Assembly (NCBI RefSeq): GCF_004362855.1
Contig: NZ_SNXW01000006.1
Location: 124,001 to 188,000 of the forward strand
From: Aquabacterium commune
GTDB taxonomy: Bacteria; Pseudomonadota; Gammaproteobacteria; Burkholderiales; Burkholderiaceae_C
Length of the DNA: 64,000 bases
Reading direction: 5' to 3'
Shown here: in pieces, positions 61,981 to 64,000 of the stretch
Layout: every line of letters begins with the position of its first letter
Numbering within the stretch: position 1 is the first letter of the stretch
Program-made: the position numbers and the translations under genes
Notes under the pieces: generated by a model
Told to the model about the DNA's origin: nothing
The model's input: the letters and a program-made list of their open reading frames with translations, nothing else
The model's database searches: none

Positions 61981-64000
61981 ATGAGCGATCTTCCGAACGA
62001 CAGCGACGCCGCGGGCGCCACGTCCGCCTCCGCGCGCGAGCAGACCTGGCAACGCCTGCTGGCCGAGGTCAGCCGCCTGCCGGCCTTGCCCGGCGTGTAC
62101 CGCTACTTCGATGCCCAGAACGGCGTGCTGTACGTGGGCAAGGCGCGCGACCTCAAAAAGCGTGTCTCCAGCTATTTCCAGAAGAACCACGGTGGCACCC
62201 GCATCGGGCACATGGTCTCGCGCATCGACCGCATGGAGACCACGGTGGTGCGCAGCGAGGCAGAAGCGCTGCTGCTGGAAAACAACCTCATCAAGACGCT
62301 CAACCCGCGATTCAACATCCTGTTCCGCGACGACAAGAGCTACCCCTACCTGAAGATCTCCTCGCAGGACTTCCCGCGCATGTCCTACTACCGCGGCGCG
62401 GTGGACCGCAAGCACCGCTACTACGGGCCGTACCCCAACGCCTGGGCGGTGAAGGGCACCATCCAGCTCATGCAGAAGGTCTTCCAGCTGCGCACCTGCG
62501 AAGACGCCATCTACAACAACCGTTCGCGGCCCTGCCTGCTCTACCAGATCAAGCGCTGCAGCGGGCCCTGCGTCGGCATGGTCAGCCAGGAGGATTACCG
62601 CAGCGCGGTGGGCCAGGCCGAGCGCTTCCTGCTGGGCGAGCCCGAAGCCGTGCTGGCCGACCTGCAGACGCGCATGATGGCCTTCGCCGAAGAGATGGCC
62701 TACGAGAAGGCCGCCGAGGTGCGCAACCAGATCAGCGCCTTGTCGCGCGTGTTGCACCAGCAGTCGGTGGACACGGTCATGGACAAGGACGTCGATGTGC
62801 TGGCCGTGAAGGTCCAGGGTGGGCGCGCCTGCGTCAACCTGGCCATGGTGCGGGGCGGGCGTCACCTCGGCGACCGGGCGCATTTCCCCGTGCACGTGCA
62901 AGACCACATCGCCCTGGCGGCTGCCAACGACGCGGACGCCTTGCCCGCGGGGCATGAGGCACAAACTGGTGCGCACGTGGCGACCGATGAGCGCACCGCC
63001 GAGGCCTGGTCACAATCCACCGAAGTCGCCGTGCTGGAAGCCTTCCTGGCGCAGCACTACATCGGCGGGGTGGTGCCCAGCCTGCTCATCCTCAGCCACC
63101 CGGTGGACCCGGAGCTGGTGGAGGCCTTGGGCGCGCAGTCAGGCCGCAAGGTCACGGTGGTGCTGCAGCCGCGCGAGCAACGGCGCGGTTGGCTCGACAT
63201 GGCCATCAAGGGCGCTGAGCTCTCGCTGGCGCGGCTGCTCAGCGAGGAAGGCTCGCAGCAAGCGCGCACGCGGGCGCTGGTCGAGGCGCTCAACCTGGAC
63301 CTGGACCTCGATGCGCGCGAAGCAGGCCTGGAAGATGCCGCCGAGGCAGGCGAGGGCACCGCAGCCGATGCGGGCATGGCAGGCGCCGCCCCCTCGGGTG
63401 TCGCGGATGCGCCCACCCCGGCCGAGGCCCCGCTCCAGCGCCACGACCCGCTCGCCGGCCTGCGCATCGAGTGTTTCGACATCAGCCACACCGCGGGCGA
63501 GGCCACCCAGGCATCGTGCGTGGTCTATGAAGGCCACAAGATGCAGGCCGCGCAGTACCGCCGCTACAACATCACCGGCATCACCCCGGGCGACGACTAC
63601 GCGGCCATGAAACAGGCCCTGGAGCGCCGCTACCGCGATGCCAGCATGGCGGGTGATGCCGATGATGCTGGCGAAGGCACGCCCGAAGTCGCGGCCAAGG
63701 ACGGCAAAAAGCGCAAGGTCGCCCGCGTGCCCGACATCGTCCTCATCGACGGCGGCAAGGGCCAGGTGAGCATGGCGCGCGAAGTCTTCATGCAACTGAG
63801 GCTGCCGCTGTCCATCATCGTGGGCGTGGAGAAGGGCGAAGGCCGTAAAGTCGGGCTGGAAGAGCTGGTGTTCGCCGACGGCCGGCCCAAATTGCAGCTC
63901 TCGCCCAGCTCGGCCGCGCTGATGCTGGTGGCGCAGATCCGCGACGAAGCTCACCGTTTCGCCATCACCGGCATGCGGGCCAAGCGCGCCAGCGTGCGCA
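61981..64000 (+). CDS. uvrC: Excinuclease ABC subunit C (UvrC), 3' part cut off
   Basis: 673 codons of the plus-strand gene are visible, open to the window edge. GIY-YIG nuclease domain (about 34-112: [20 protein letters not shown]), the Cys-rich [15 protein letters not shown] segment, UVR domain (about 225-260: [14 protein letters not shown]), and the start of the UvrC RNase H-like nuclease, with [22 protein letters not shown]. Two Ala/Gly/Asp/Glu-rich insertions are present, about residues 440-482 and 560-578. With UvrAB it makes the dual incisions around DNA lesions. The C-terminal HhH domain lies outside the window. Confidence 0.97.
   Translation, partial: MSDLPNDSDAAGATSASAREQTWQRLLAEVSRLPALPGVYRYFDAQNGVLYVGKARDLKKRVSSYFQKNHGGTRIGHMVSRIDRMETTVVRSEAEALLLENNLIKTLNPRFNILFRDDKSYPYLKISSQDFPRMSYYRGAVDRKHRYYGPYPNAWAVKGTIQLMQKVFQLRTCEDAIYNNRSRPCLLYQIKRCSGPCVGMVSQEDYRSAVGQAERFLLGEPEAVLADLQTRMMAFAEEMAYEKAAEVRNQISALSRVLHQQSVDTVMDKDVDVLAVKVQGGRACVNLAMVRGGRHLGDRAHFPVHVQDHIALAAANDADALPAGHEAQTGAHVATDERTAEAWSQSTEVAVLEAFLAQHYIGGVVPSLLILSHPVDPELVEALGAQSGRKVTVVLQPREQRRGWLDMAIKGAELSLARLLSEEGSQQARTRALVEALNLDLDLDAREAGLEDAAEAGEGTAADAGMAGAAPSGVADAPTPAEAPLQRHDPLAGLRIECFDISHTAGEATQASCVVYEGHKMQAAQYRRYNITGITPGDDYAAMKQALERRYRDASMAGDADDAGEGTPEVAAKDGKKRKVARVPDIVLIDGGKGQVSMAREVFMQLRLPLSIIVGVEKGEGRKVGLEELVFADGRPKLQLSPSSAALMLVAQIRDEAHRFAITGMRAKRASVR

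Overview
This is a very GC-rich, gene-dense bacterial chromosome segment. The gene content points to a betaproteobacterium of the order Burkholderiales (Comamonadaceae or a close relative such as Aquabacterium/Leptothrix). The pointers are the glnA-ntrB-ntrC block, the psd-pssA-leuA run, tRNA-Leu-tig-clpP-clpX-lon, an arginine-32 type EF-P next to its rhamnosyltransferase EarP, and a short H-NS-like protein. The order assignment is inference from gene content only. I see no insertion sequence, prophage, integrase or CRISPR array, and no stretch over 300 bases lacks a gene or RNA; the largest gaps are 6495-6745, 15804-16037 and 37725-38021.

Left part (1-16000). A truncated diguanylate-cyclase-like membrane protein is followed by a plus-strand run: TIGR00266/AIM24 protein, beta-propeller, polysaccharide deacetylase, sterol-desaturase-like protein, EI24 membrane protein and MoCF-domain protein, several overlapping. 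Then comes a nitrogen-control block: NtrC-like sites and a sigma-54 promoter before glnA, a small exported protein, ntrB and ntrC. A glycine-zipper lipoprotein, a large M16 zinc protease and an H-NS-like gene follow.

Middle (16000-36000). A minus-strand operon moxR-DUF58-tgpA-mltB is joined throughout by 4-base ATGA overlaps. A plus-strand run of HDAC-like deacetylase, mscS, psd, pssA and leuA makes phosphatidylethanolamine and starts leucine synthesis. A PBP7-like peptidase, an IclR regulator, a TIGR03790 protein and a degenerate squalene/phytoene-synthase-like gene follow. An RND efflux pump pair sits behind a promoter overlapped by a perfect 18-base palindrome.

Protein-quality and tRNA region (36000-44500). 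tRNA-Leu(UAG), trigger factor, ClpP, ClpX and Lon are followed by a cluster of two identical tRNA-Gly(GCC), an opposed tRNA-Leu(UAA) and tRNA-Cys(GCA), then murI, which carries an in-frame hexanucleotide repeat.

Right part (44500-64000). etfBA with an acyl-CoA dehydrogenase form an electron-transfer/beta-oxidation unit. Then come a nitronate monooxygenase-like gene, a hybrid histidine kinase with a LuxR-type regulator, a ureD without other urease genes, a MOSC protein, DUF1415, a THI5/NMT1-like ABC transporter whose ATPase appears to start at CTG, a second (long-form) psd, a heme c protein, an RluA-type pseudouridine synthase, efp with earP, and the first two thirds of uvrC.

Most of the window is conserved core genome. 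I did not find a clearly new multi-gene system. The best leads are the CTG start, the repeat in murI, the translationally linked transglutaminase operon, the degenerate prenyl-synthase-like gene and the regulatory palindromes.
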